A stretch of 64,000 nucleotides of DNA from NCBI GenBank assembly GCA_029379385.1, contig CM055618.1, forward strand, positions 9,434,134-9,498,133, in the 5' to 3' direction. Below are positions 38,801 to 48,545 of the stretch, one piece after another (the first letter of the stretch is position 1; each line of letters opens with the position of its first letter). The notes below the pieces were generated by a model, which did no database searches, was not told the origin of the DNA, and saw only the letters and a list, made by a program, of their open reading frames with translations. Source of the DNA: Quillaja saponaria (Eukaryota; Streptophyta; Magnoliopsida; Fabales; Quillajaceae). The position numbers were made by a program, and so were the translations under genes.

Positions 38801-40574
38801 AGAACTCTTTATTGCTTTATAACCAACTCGCTTCTTTTGTTGATAGTCGAACATTGGGACTGATGTATCTTCACCTTTCGTCAAATCCTAATTGAAACAT
38901 AAAAGCCTATCAGCCCATCTTTTACAAAAATACCAACCTTAGACAAATTTCAATGCAATACTCATTACCATGAATTACAAAGCCCTACCTCCAAAAAAAG
39001 GAGAAAGAGAAAAATTGACTCTTTACTTAAAAAATCAGATCAGCAGCTACTAGGACCTGCTTTTATTATCTTGTTTACTCTTTACTATTTCCTTTTTCTT
39101 GTGTTTTTTGGGTTGGGGGAGAAAGAGAGAGAGAGCAGGAAGCCAACATTTAAACTCATTCACATCCATATAAAACATCACATGTAGAGGGAAAAAGGCT
39201 AGCCCCAAGTGCCCCACAGGGCCACAGTAAAGAAAAAGATATGTAAATGCAAACCTCAAGATTCTGCACTAGCGTATCAAAATCAATTGAATCCAAAACA
39301 TTCCCTTCGTCAACTCCATTACGATAATTCTCCATTGATACAACAGTGCAACCAATAACAGATGCCACCTTTTCTGCTAAGCTTTAGGAACCATGAAATT
39401 TATAAAACAAATTAGAAAAATGCAAATAAGATAGCACCCTTTGGGTTATTCATCCAAACAAAAAGAAGAAAATTATATTGGATATTGTTACCTTGTTTTA
39501 CCAGAACCACTTGGACCACCAATGCCAACTGTAACAAGCCCCTCTTTTTTCTCTCTAAGCTCTTGAATAGATTTCACTAATAAATAATAGCCATGATCAA
39601 AAGACTGCACCATTTAACCACAATTATGATTAGGCTTTCCTCGAAATCTCATGGACCACCATTAGAACTAGGATGAATATTAAGACACATGTTGACAACT
39701 ACAACCTAATAGTGGGAAATTCAGACCATAAATCAGCATTGAGAAAACAAGCCGCCACTTATTCAAGACAATTTAAACATACAAATGCATGCACATGAAG
39801 AGTGAAAAATATTCTCATGGATTATATATTTGCATTGCCACAAAAGCGGTCACATCTTAGACAAAATATCACTGGCCCAGTTAATCAATTACAAAAAGAG
39901 GTGATTCATGCAATACAATGAAATTATATCATCCGGAATCCCAATTAGGATATAAGTCAGCTTGCCCATACAATAACATTTCACAGGCAACAAAATCGAG
40001 AAACTAGTGTATCTGACTCACTGACTGTGTGCAATGGGAATAGATACCATTTTCTGTTTAGTAAATAATGTAACACTCAGTTCCCACCCAAAGAGAAAAA
40101 TGAAGATCACCTCACCAGAAATTAGAATTCTTGAAATAGCTAAACATACACACAACTAATAACAAACCACATTCCCTTGATTAGCCAATTTCAAGTATTT
40201 GCTAGTATTATCTAAAAGACAGAAACTTTATAAGACTAACATGAAAAGCAGTACAATGAACAAGTACCCACTAGACTCCGGATTATATTTTCACGTACAT
40301 AGCAATTCAATAGTCTATCCACTAAAACCAAATTTCATAGCAACTTCCATTTGATTTATCCAATTTGCAAGAAGCGAGATTTTGAGTAAATTAGAAAGTA
40401 CGGCAGCAAGCATAACAAAAGCATCATCAATGAGTGGGTGTGCGTGCGCGTGCATACCACATGTAGAGGGAGAGATTGGAGAATGGAGGAGGAAGACGAG
40501 GAAGTAGATGGCTGTTGTTGGAAGTAGTCGCGGCCTCCTCCTTGGAAGACCCGCTGAACAACTTCATCGTCCAT
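17803..40574 (-). CDS. Double uridine-kinase-like / CYTH (triphosphate tunnel) protein with C-terminal anchor (26 exons, 947 aa)
   Basis: Exons on the minus strand: 40574-40458, 39604-39492, 39381-39255, 38887-38789, 38712-38644, 38526-38392, 38321-38253, 37675-37620, 37496-37337, 34967-34803, 29697-29613, 29319-29086, 28963-28869, 28748-28706, 26186-26035, 24331-24221, 23185-23117, 23004-22861, 22431-22357, 22272-22096, 21909-21824, 20775-20721, 19697-19572, 19449-19351, 18104-17988, 17868-17803 (2844 nt, in frame). Two modules follow each other. Module 1 has a P-loop GGPSGSGKT at residues 68-76, VDGTYALH at about 155 and HIEPDLHHAQ at 211-220, then a CYTH-like stretch. Module 2 has GGPSGSGKT at 523-531, FEGVYALHPD at about 613 and HIEPHLVHAH at 672-681, then a second CYTH-like stretch. 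A Pro/Ser-rich linker (about 399-478) separates them. A short arginine-rich helix and a C-terminal hydrophobic segment starting at residue 927 suggest tail anchoring. Related plant TTM1/TTM2 proteins have one such module and hydrolyse pyrophosphate; substrate here is unknown. From memory it resembles Arabidopsis At2g01460. Confidence 0.93.
23260..23600 (+). repeat. Possible Copia LTR end with primer-binding site (intron 16 of the kinase-CYTH gene)
   Basis: At 23535 the sequence aaca|tggtatcatagtggg looks like the end of an LTR followed by a primer-binding site for initiator Met tRNA (usual form tggtatcagagc). The preceding ~250 bp are T- and C-rich with ctttcttctctctcctcc, as in plant LTRs. 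No matching second LTR or coding region is seen, so this is at best a relic. Confidence 0.35.
25428..25945. repeat. Threefold direct tandem repeat in intron 15 of the kinase-CYTH gene
   Basis: Three successive units begin with tgaaagttt at 25428, 25637 and 25809. Each contains ggcactgtctttcaataagc-like sequence, then agaatagcactaaagagaag and agatctggaaacatatagca. The units shrink (about 209, 172 and 135 bp) because successively more is missing from their 3' halves. Each ends in a G-rich joint (ggtgtgctg, ggtgtgttg, ggtgtgcgg). Similarity is high in the shared core. No coding potential. Confidence 0.9.
27319..28350. mobile_element. Mutator-like non-autonomous element in intron 14, possibly carrying captured sequence
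   Basis: The left end (27319 onward: ttaaaaatgcactaacac...ctccaactatgggtc...cccctctgtttctatttgg) is matched by the reverse complement of the right end (from 28350: gggaaaaatgcacagac...ctccaactttgggtc...ccctctgtttccaatttgg). This gives terminal inverted repeats of about 75-80 bp. Flanks taaattaga (27310-27318) and taaattaaa (28351-28359) match at 8 of 9 positions, the 9-bp duplication expected of Mutator-like elements. There is no transposase. The interior has unusually long overlapping minus-strand frames near 27921-28214 that I do not recognise, as expected if it captured a gene piece. Confidence 0.72.
30023..30213 (+). repeat. 5' LTR of the Copia element
   Basis: It begins TGTTAAGTTG and ends CTTCTACA, directly before the primer-binding site. 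It shares attatcttcgtgtgaggaat and the ctctctttctagcttct end with the 3' LTR, but the two have diverged visibly, so the insertion is not recent. Confidence 0.88.
30214..30225 (+). other. Primer-binding site (initiator Met tRNA type)
   Basis: tggtatcagaac directly follows the 5' LTR. It is complementary to the 3' end of plant initiator Met tRNA except near the last positions (usual form tggtatcagagc). Confidence 0.8.
34172..34362 (+). repeat. 3' LTR of the Copia element
   Basis: It begins TGTTAAAGTG after a purine tract at about 34163-34171 and ends CTTCTAAACA. Its length equals that of the 5' LTR (191 bp), with many scattered substitutions between the two. Confidence 0.88.
36800..37180 (+). 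mobile_element. LINE ORF2 C-terminal fragment in intron 9 of the kinase-CYTH gene
   Basis: Frames around 36975-37075 read as the end of a plant LINE reverse-transcriptase ORF (MNRNKRAWKAVPAYWC, then a W-rich stretch), the block that normally reads like ...WKAIPxCLMWxxWxERN. It lies antisense to the host gene and is short and degenerate. Boundaries are approximate, and no poly(A) end or flanking duplication could be fixed. Confidence 0.5.
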
Positions 40575-43395
40575 TTCTAATCTCAAAAAAAAGAAAAAAA
40601 AGAAAAAAAGAAAATGAATAAAGAGCAGTTTGGGAGGAATCAATCGGGTTTGTTGCTTCGCTTGCCTTTACTTGTACACTTAACCCAGCTTTCTTTGCAA
40701 ATACAAACTCCCTTTTGTCTTCTCCCCTGGTTCTTTTTTTTTCTTTGCTCTCCCTGCTCACTTGGATTTTGGACAACTTTGTGTTTCTTTTTCATTTTTT
40801 ATTTTTTTCATTTTCAGATTTAAAATATTTTTGAGAAAATACCATAACCCAATTCGAAAATAACATGAAATTTGAGAATTAGGACTAGCATAATTGGGTT
40901 CAGTAGAAAATGGGCAATACAATTACAACACATAATTATAAAACATAAATACAACTCAATTTACATATTGATCCTTTTAAATTGTTACATGGAAAAATAA
41001 ATACATATAATCATTCTTTAATTTTTAAAATTTTAAATTTTTTGATGTAATTTTTACAAAATATGATTGTTGTATTTGTAAAATTAGAATGAATACAGCA
41101 AAAATGAATTAAATTTTATGAAATTTTACCTTTTTTAACTTTTACACATTATTAATATGTTGGGTTAATAATCAAGTCTAATAAATAGGTTGTGTGGGCC
41201 ATGTTGTATTTACCACTTATTATTGTCACATCCATTATCTTAAAGTCACGCCTATTAAATGTGATTCTTTCAAAAAGACCTTCTTATTATTTCTCTTTCT
41301 TATTTAGCTTTTATCAATCACATTTTCTCACATGAGTTCTAAATATGTTTCTTTCTCTTCCAATCTCTTCTTATGACTAGCGATCACTAAATTTTAATTT
41401 TATAATTTTTTAGTTTTATTATCAGTTTATCACCTTAAGTAAAATAATAATGAAAATTTTAAAGTAAAAATCTCAATCATTGTTCTTTTTTTTCTTTTTT
41501 TTTTGTATGTAAATTTCAGCCATGCCTATATCATGTAATTTCCTTCACTACTTATATGAGCACACAATCTTCAACTTTCAAAACTAAGAGGGTTAGACAA
41601 ACAAAAAAAGAAATTAATTAGTTTACAGATTTATAAAAATATGAGATAGGAAGAGATCTAAAGTTATTAAATAATATGTGAAGCTAGAGGGAGAAAGATG
41701 ATGGGAGAGATTGAAGATGAATAGGTAGAAAAAAAGTGTATTTATTTTTGAGTTTCTCAATTTTAGTTTAAGGGAATTTATTTTATTATGCAATTGATTT
41801 TTAAAATTTTATTAATTGATGACAATTTAGTCTATTTATGATATTTTGCAATTAAGAAATTATAGCCTTAAAGTATTTTGGTTGTGGTAATAAGATCACC
41901 ATTACATATATTACTTGTTTATTTAAACAGTTGTGTCTTGAGATTTAAAAATTTTAATACTGATTAATAATCATGACCGATTAGAATTGACCTAATCGTG
42001 TCCTATTAGAATTGACATAATCGTCTTAACTAAGTTAATCGACATGAATAAACCCAACACGCCAACAAAAATTGTCATTGTAACTTTAATTTATATTTTC
42101 TGTCACTCCAAAATATAGTTGAATTTGAGCAAGATAACCAATTTAAAAACTTCTACCTAGAGAGAGAAGCTTTACTTTTTCTCTAAAAAATTTAAGTTCT
42201 CTTAAAATTTTCTCAATAAGAAGTTGCCGCGCTTGTCTCATATTTGTTATACTCTCATTTTCTTTTTTCTTTTTTGAATAACTTAACCTAAAAATAACAA
42301 TTTTTAGGTGATCTACAGGTTATGGTATTTTTTTTTCTCCAAATCTAATTATTTTTGTGACATATCATGAGATTTTTTTAGTTTTCGTAATAGAATTTGT
42401 CTCTCATATATGTTTTAGAAGTTTTGTTGCAGTTGATTCAATTTATCCCTATCTTGTTAAAAATTTATAATCTAAAATACATAATGAATAGCAACTTTTA
42501 CATCGTCACAACACTTATGGTGGAGATCTCTACTAATAAAGATATTAGATCATCTATTTATGATAATTTTCTTTTCATATTTAGGAGTCTGACATAAAAT
42601 CAGATTTTTAGCTATTATAAATGAAGTGAAAATTCATATTGTGCCATTTGGCTTGCTCATTAATGATTACTTTTAACTTTTTTTCTCAAAAAAAAATCAT
42701 CAATTTTAGTTAGATATTTAAAAAATAAACAAATCTCTACTATTAATTAACATAACTCAGTTCTTTCAACTTGTATTTCTTCTATCCAAAATGTTATCGA
42801 TATGCAAGTAGAATTTTATTTTTTGTTGGTTATTAATTTTTACTACTTTTAGACTTTGTAACTTCAGGGTTATTGAAAAAATAATAATAAAAACTCATAC
42901 AAATTAACATAACCCATGTGCATATATTTAAGGAGGGGACAACAAGAAGGGCAAGAGCTGGTGCAATAGTTTGGGATTATTGTCTTATGTATTGTTGGTT
43001 CGAGTGGATTGTCCTGGAGTGCATGTTTTCTTGCTCCAGTGATTTATTTTAGTGAAAATGTATTTTAAGGATCAAATCTTGGTTCTTATATGATGCAATG
43101 TTTGTTTGGAATTTTCGTTGGTAGTAGTAAGGCTACTGTTTGTTTATGTAAGTTCATATACTACTGGTGCTTTACTTTGATCTTTGGCATTGGTAAAAAA
43201 AGTATAACTGGAATGTCAAGACTATGACCTGTGAGTTTCTGTTTTGAGTATGTTGTTAATTCAAATTGGCCAGTAGTAGCAAGCTAACTGTCTAAGGATG
43301 CCTATCCTTTTAGGGAGGTCCAAGTAGTAGATAATTGTCTAATGATGTATAAGGTGCTTTACATGTTCCGTTTCTCATTTCTTTTTTTAATGCAG

Positions 43396-44016
43396 AAAGC
43401 AAATCTAATTTATAATGGAAAGTGTATATATCAACTACAAAAATTGTTACCACCCACTACAATCAAGGTATATCCTTTAGTTTTTCTCAGCCTTTTTCTC
43501 TTCGTCAATCACTTCAGCTGCTTTGTGTTAATCTCTTTCTTGATTTGTTTGCACTATGCACTTATCTTTTAAGTTAACTAGCAGAGATTTTTGTATTATG
43601 GATATAGCATATTTGCTTATTTACTATGAGATATACACTGTTTGGTTAGTGTAACCAAAAGATGCAACATAAATCTGTGAGAGTGGAAATTCTCTTCTTT
43701 GAATCTTAAATATCATACCCTAAAATGCAAGAACACGCACTTTAGCTTTAGGGGTAATTTTTGTGAATCCAATGAACTAATTAATTGTGATACTCTGTTG
43801 TATACAGAACTAGCTATATTGTGTTTATATTATGTTTTTTCAATAGTAATTTGTGGTTATTTCTAGTTCTGGAAGGAATGCAAAATTCCTGACAGAAAAG
43901 AAAAAAAAAAAAACTTACAAATACCTTTACTCATTTATTATTTATCATGATGTTCTACTGATAACCTATAGGATGCGATGTCTCAGGAATTAAGGCGGGC
44001 TCGAGGAGATCGATAA
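43396..44016 (+). other. Two unexplained exon-like segments (43396-43467 and 43972-44016)
   Basis: A 72-nt open segment, bounded by aatgcag and gtatat, encodes KANLIYNGKCIYQLQ... ending TTIK. A second begins after a tatag acceptor and encodes DAMSQELRRARGDR before a TAA; they join in frame. A further acceptor-like ttttgcag precedes TTGAAGAAGTTGC at about 44175. The basic second piece looks more like real coding sequence than its surroundings. I do not recognise the protein. It could be a relic or captured gene fragment, or chance. Confidence 0.25.
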
Positions 44017-44579
44017 GTATTGGCCAAGTGATTAATATTTAAAGGTATTGTATTGCATTACCTACTGGGACTAAATATGATATCAACTGCTTTGTTTTCA
44101 ACAATCCAAATAAACGTTTCTTTTAGTTGTGGCATTGATTCAGATGTTGATTTTTTTTAACTTTGGTTTTGCAGTTGAAGAAGTTGCAAATCCTCACACT
44201 TGGTATGGGTGGCGTACATCCTTCATTTAGCTTATGTTTCTTATACTCCTAGATTAGAGCTAGGTAATAACATATCTCTTTTACATCATGCTAAGAATAT
44301 ATTTAGTCATATTTTTGCAAGTCTCCTATTACCAGTTTTGATTGTCATGCTTCATATACTATTTCTGGTGTTCGTTGTCTTCGTCGGTTGCAAATTTTGT
44401 AGTCATCGATGTAGTTATGATGTTAGCATTTCATCTTTATTTTCTATATAACCATAATAGTTGAATCATATTTTTTGTAAACTAAATTGCTTTGAAAAGT
44501 ATTGTATCTCTTTTATAACTGTATCTTTTTTATTATAACAAACATAAATTATAGCATCTTGTGTAAGAAAACAAGCAAG

Positions 44580-44768
44580 GCCCATTTGGTGCTGTTAGCA
44601 ACATCCCCTGCTGCTGCCATGTGTTAGAAGCAAGTGCTACTGTTGAGGCAGCACCATTTGGGGCTTAAGCATGCCCCATTTGTTGCTGCTAGCAACAACA
44701 ACTGCTACTTCAATGTGCTGACAGCAAGTGCTTCTGCAAGGCAGCACCATTTGGGGGCTTTAACAAGC
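44580..44768. repeat. Tandem direct duplication, about 94 bp x 2
   Basis: Unit 1 begins gcccatttggtgctgttagc (44580) and unit 2 begins gccccatttgttgctgctag (44673). Both continue through caatgtg/catgtg, agcaagtgct and gaggcagcaccatttgggg-type sequence. They are more GC-rich than the surroundings and no product is predicted. Confidence 0.8.
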
Positions 44769-45878
44769 CCTATTTTATCTGTTTCATGAAAATGAGCGCT
44801 AGTTGTGGTGCTGATTTAAACTTGAAATATGACACACTTAATACATGCTTCCAATGAATATAAGCAAAATTGATATTATAATTTTGACTATTTAGTGTTC
44901 TATATTTAGTGACTCAAGAGGTATACAATTCTTTAGAAAAAAGAACAACTGGTACTCAGAAGATAAATCTAAAGCAAGGAGGCTACCTTTATGCACTCCA
45001 TAGAAGTTATTTGAAGGTTGTACTAGAACAGAGTGGAGCAATTAACTTGCTGTTGTTTTATAATTTTTTCTTTGAAAACAACTGAAACATTACTGGCCAA
45101 CCTCATGGTTGGTCGATTCTTATTATTATTATTTTTTAAATGAACATTACCAGGACAACTTCACTTCTTCGTCCAAACAATTTTGCCAATTAACATTACC
45201 TGAATCGGTAATGACCTGTTTTCTTGTAAGTATCAATTGAGTTAATAATTGAATTGTTGGTAAATCCAACTTCATTCTATTAAAAAATTTATTTTATTAA
45301 TGTCACAACAAGAAAAATGAGTATTTCCTGTAAGAAGAGTCAAAGTTTGTGAGAAAAGTCTTACCAATAAAATGTACATGTGAAAAGGCTTTGTATTCAT
45401 GGGTATTTCCCAAAAATATGTTTAGTTTGTCAATATATTATATCGGTTCTAAGTTATTGGGGCGAAATTTTGAAAAATGGAGAGTTTTTTGATAGTACCA
45501 ACAAACATATGAGTTTGCAAGCAAACCAAGTTTGTCAGTAAAGTTCGCAAACCTAGTTGGTTGGTATTACCCAATTTGTCGGTATTACTCACAAACTTTG
45601 TCGTATTGCCTGCAAACATAATAAGACCAGGTTTGTGAAAAATTCTCACACGGACATGCTTTGTTATTTATATCTCTATCAAAGAAACCTGCCAAAAAAA
45701 TTTCCAAAAAAATACATATTCATTCGTAATATTTGTTAACATTGTTCAAGTTAAAACATAATGTCACGAATGCATTCATAATGATATTTGTTAACATGGC
45801 TCACGTACAAAAACCAAAAAATGTAAGCACTACATAGCAAACAAATAAAATTAAAAGTAAAGAAAACTAGCAATTAAG

Positions 45879-47942
45879 CTATAGGTCTTTGTGAAGATCA
45901 TCATCAATATCATCGGCATTTTTCTTGTGTTCATTATCATTCCCACCACCAGCTGCAGCACTAGAAGAACCACCAACATGCCCATGCTGAAAAAAAGGGT
46001 TCATAATCGAAAACAAGAAACAATAGATGCATGATGACTAACGAGGATGGCTACTGATTTGATTCTAAAATTTCTTAATGCCTTCTGATTCCTACTAATT
46101 CCTACTGACTTTTATGTTACTTAGTATATACTTAGCAACTAAGCAGAAATCTCAGCATTGGAACTTCTGAAAGCATGACAAGTAATGTTACTTCTCGGAC
46201 AGCTTTTGGAAGTAGCTATGAACAAGGAAGAAGAATTTTTCAACTATAAAATGAGCAAACTAAACTTGCACTTAAAAGTATACAATCTGTTTGCATTCCA
46301 TGATAGAGGTAAGACATACTTATGTCCATATCATATCAGATACTGATCAATGGCAAAAACAGCCATTCTGTTTCCATGAAAGGCTGAACTCTTTCAGAAA
46401 ACCCTTAGCAAAGAGCAGTTTCTTTGCCACCAGTAGGATAACTCTACAACTTATTTTGCAGGTTTTTACACACTGGTACCAACAAGAGGATGAAGGAAAT
46501 TGACAGAGATATAAGAGCTTCACTTAAAGCTATCATTGACAAAAGAGAGAAAGCAATTAAGGCAGGTGAAGCCACTAATGATTACTTACTAAGCATACTC
46601 GTGGAATCAAATTACAAAGAAATTCAAGAACATGGGAATAACAAGAAAGTTGGAGTAGAGTAGTAGATTAGCAGTCATGACAACTATGTGAAAATTGAAA
46701 TAGCATTTTCTCTCACATGAAATGTTTACATCCCCATTTATGCGATGCTTCTACCCTTGGCACTACATGCTCTACACATTCTGGGGATTCCACTTAGAAT
46801 CCTTTTCTACATCAAATTAATGCGGCCATGTAATTAACTTGTTTATATCATTCTAGTACAACTGATGCTATCATTTAAGACTTCAATCCTTTGATTCTCT
46901 TTGAAGACTCCATAGGAGTTGCTTTCTTTGTTAGTCTTTTCGTAGCACCCAAAAAAAAAAAAGATTGTCTTCAAATCTAAGATATACATCACCCTCGAGC
47001 ATCATAAAAAAATACGATTACTCAAAGTTTGAGGTTCAAATAGTAAGTTTGATGATTAAGTATGAATAACATAGGGGTGGCCAGAAGAAGCACAATGTGA
47101 AAGCTGCTAAGTCCTAGAACACAAAGAATCATCAATTATACAAATAGTCAGTTAGAGAAATCATTTGTACAATTGTACATGTATTCTAGAGAAGCCAATA
47201 CAGCTAATACTTCCTCAGTTGTGGACGGTATATTAAGCTGTAGTGACTGGTGACAAACACAATACAAACCTATTTTCAAGCCACTAATATATATAAAACT
47301 AATATTTGGTCTAAACTCTAATATTTCAAATAAAGTTTTGGGCATACAAGAAAAATCTCAAGCTTTAATGGAAATCATTTGCCTATTTTCAGCAAAAAAA
47401 TCATTGCAGGTCCAGTACAAGATATTTCAGATAGCCAAGAATAACAAGAAGAAGTACTCCATAATGTTCATGTGCTAAAGTATAGAGCTTATCAATTGAC
47501 ACTGCAACTTGTTCATATATACCAAATACTTCATAATCATATAAAATAAAGAGCAGTAAAGAGATTATCACATATTGAGACAATTACTTGCAGAAAACTA
47601 TTGGCACAATCTGGCAATGTTTAATCCTAGCTCCTCCATCATCATTTTCATCATCTCTCTCATATGATCATTTTCCTTTTTCATTTTATCTTTAATTTGT
47701 TCTCTTTCGTTTCTTTGTGATTCTAATTGTTGCTCTAAGGTTTGAATTCTTTGAATCGTTGCATCAATGTGTGATGATGCAGTAGATTCAAACAAGGAAT
47801 GAGACGAAGTACTAATCTTATCGCCAAACTTTTCCCCCTTCTTTACTCCACCTGACACTTTTAACCAAACATCTTCATCGAACACTAGATGATTTGCAGG
47901 ATCTTTATCATATTTCTCAATGATCCCACAATCATAATCCTC
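45879..47942 (-). pseudogene. Plant transposase Ptta/En-Spm-type (TNPA-like) remnant
   Basis: An exon from 47942 (after a cttgtag acceptor) to about 47598 encodes EDYDCGIIEKYDKDP, then FDEDVWLKVSGG, then a strongly charged coiled coil (IQTLEQQLESQRNEREQIKD) with a Met-rich end. This is the layout of plant Transposase_24-type proteins at the 3' end of CACTA elements. A candidate last exon (45986-45879, after tttttcag) encodes HGHVGGSSSAAAGGG and an acidic tail ending DLHKDL. The first exon hits a stop before an obvious donor, so the splice between them is unresolved. The P450 fragment lies between the two exons on the other strand. Confidence 0.6.
46175..46663 (+). pseudogene. CYP72A-type cytochrome P450 fragment inside the CACTA element
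   Basis: Two exon pieces are visible. 46175-46308 encodes MTSNVTSRTAFGSSYEQG, RRIFQL and IQSVCIP; 46462-46663 encodes TNKRMKEIDRDIRASLK, REKAIKAGEATNDYLL and ESNYKEIQEHGNN. This is the middle of a CYP72A protein (before the oxygen-binding I-helix), with the intron where I recall CYP72A genes having one (after IPGWR). Three in-frame stops interrupt piece 1; two of them replace the expected Gly-Trp codons next to the donor. Piece 2 ends early in a stop. The heme-binding region is absent. It lies on the strand opposite the transposase exons, so it is best read as host DNA captured by the element. Confidence 0.82.
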
Positions 47943-48232
47943 CTACAAGAACACATATACGTCACTTGTTAGTTAAAAAATATTCTATGCATAAATGTGT
48001 GTTTAAACATGTTTGTGATTTATTTAAAAACTAACAGAAATCCTTTGCGATTTCGGGTTCACAAACTGCCCGGTCTTCTTTCTCTCGTGGATGCGGAGTT
48101 AAACTTCTAAGTGAGAAGGATCCACTCCTGATTCCTTTTTCTACAAAACCATTAGAAAGTATAATAATGATAATTAGCATAGCAACATGTGAAGGAATAA
48201 AGATTGCTAAAATAATGAAATTACATGTATAC

Positions 48233-48545
48233 CATTTTCTCCTTCTTTGAAGTCTCCCCTAACCAAGCCTCAACCTCCCCATGTAAGGTCCACCACTTAA
48301 GTTTTTAAAAATCCTTTCTTATACAAGTCAAGGGCCACTTCATCCTGATACTTCCACTTTTTGTTCTTACAAACTCAGCAAGGACATCGAACTTTATTAT
48401 CTTTAATAATCCGAGGATGATTATACACAAAATCAAGAAATTTCTCAACATTAGACATAAACTCATCTACAGGCAAATCATTTTCAATTCTAAATTCCAT
48501 CCAACTACGGTCACCCTCAAACCAACTCTGTTGTTTGTCGTCCAT
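48233..48545 (-). pseudogene. Transposase-associated domain (CACTA) remnant
   Basis: From an ATG at 48545 the frame reads GDRSWMEFR, then FLDFVYNHP and VRCPC, a stop, then VCKNKKW and DEVALDLYKKGF; a shifted frame continues KWWTLHGEVEAW up to a possible donor at 48233. This order (WM, CPC-x2-C, HGE) is the Transposase-associated domain at the start of plant CACTA transposases. A TGA inside the CPCxxC motif and a later frameshift show that it is dead. It lies upstream of the TNPA-like exon on the same strand. Confidence 0.75.

Larger units (their letters stand above)
40575..45303. other. AT-rich intergenic region upstream of the kinase-CYTH gene
   Basis: The first few hundred bases should contain the 5' UTR and promoter of the minus-strand gene; a pyrimidine/purine-rich tract lies just before its ATG (about 40580-40620). 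The rest is AT-rich without a recognisable gene. Sequences near 41155-41220 and 42010-42065 share a gtgttgggtt-type motif in opposite orientation, possible ends of an old DNA element. Exon-like pieces at 43.4-44.2 kb and a tandem duplication at 44.58 kb are listed separately. Confidence 0.5.

Noticed and set aside
40575..40643. N-terminal extension of the kinase-CYTH protein (upstream Met followed by a poly-Phe run)
   Set aside because: The run comes from a pyrimidine/purine tract typical of a 5' UTR; the MDDEVVQRVF start at 40574 is more plausible.
41155..42065. DNA transposon with gtgttgggtt-type inverted ends
   Set aside because: Only short, imperfect end similarity; no duplication and no coding content.
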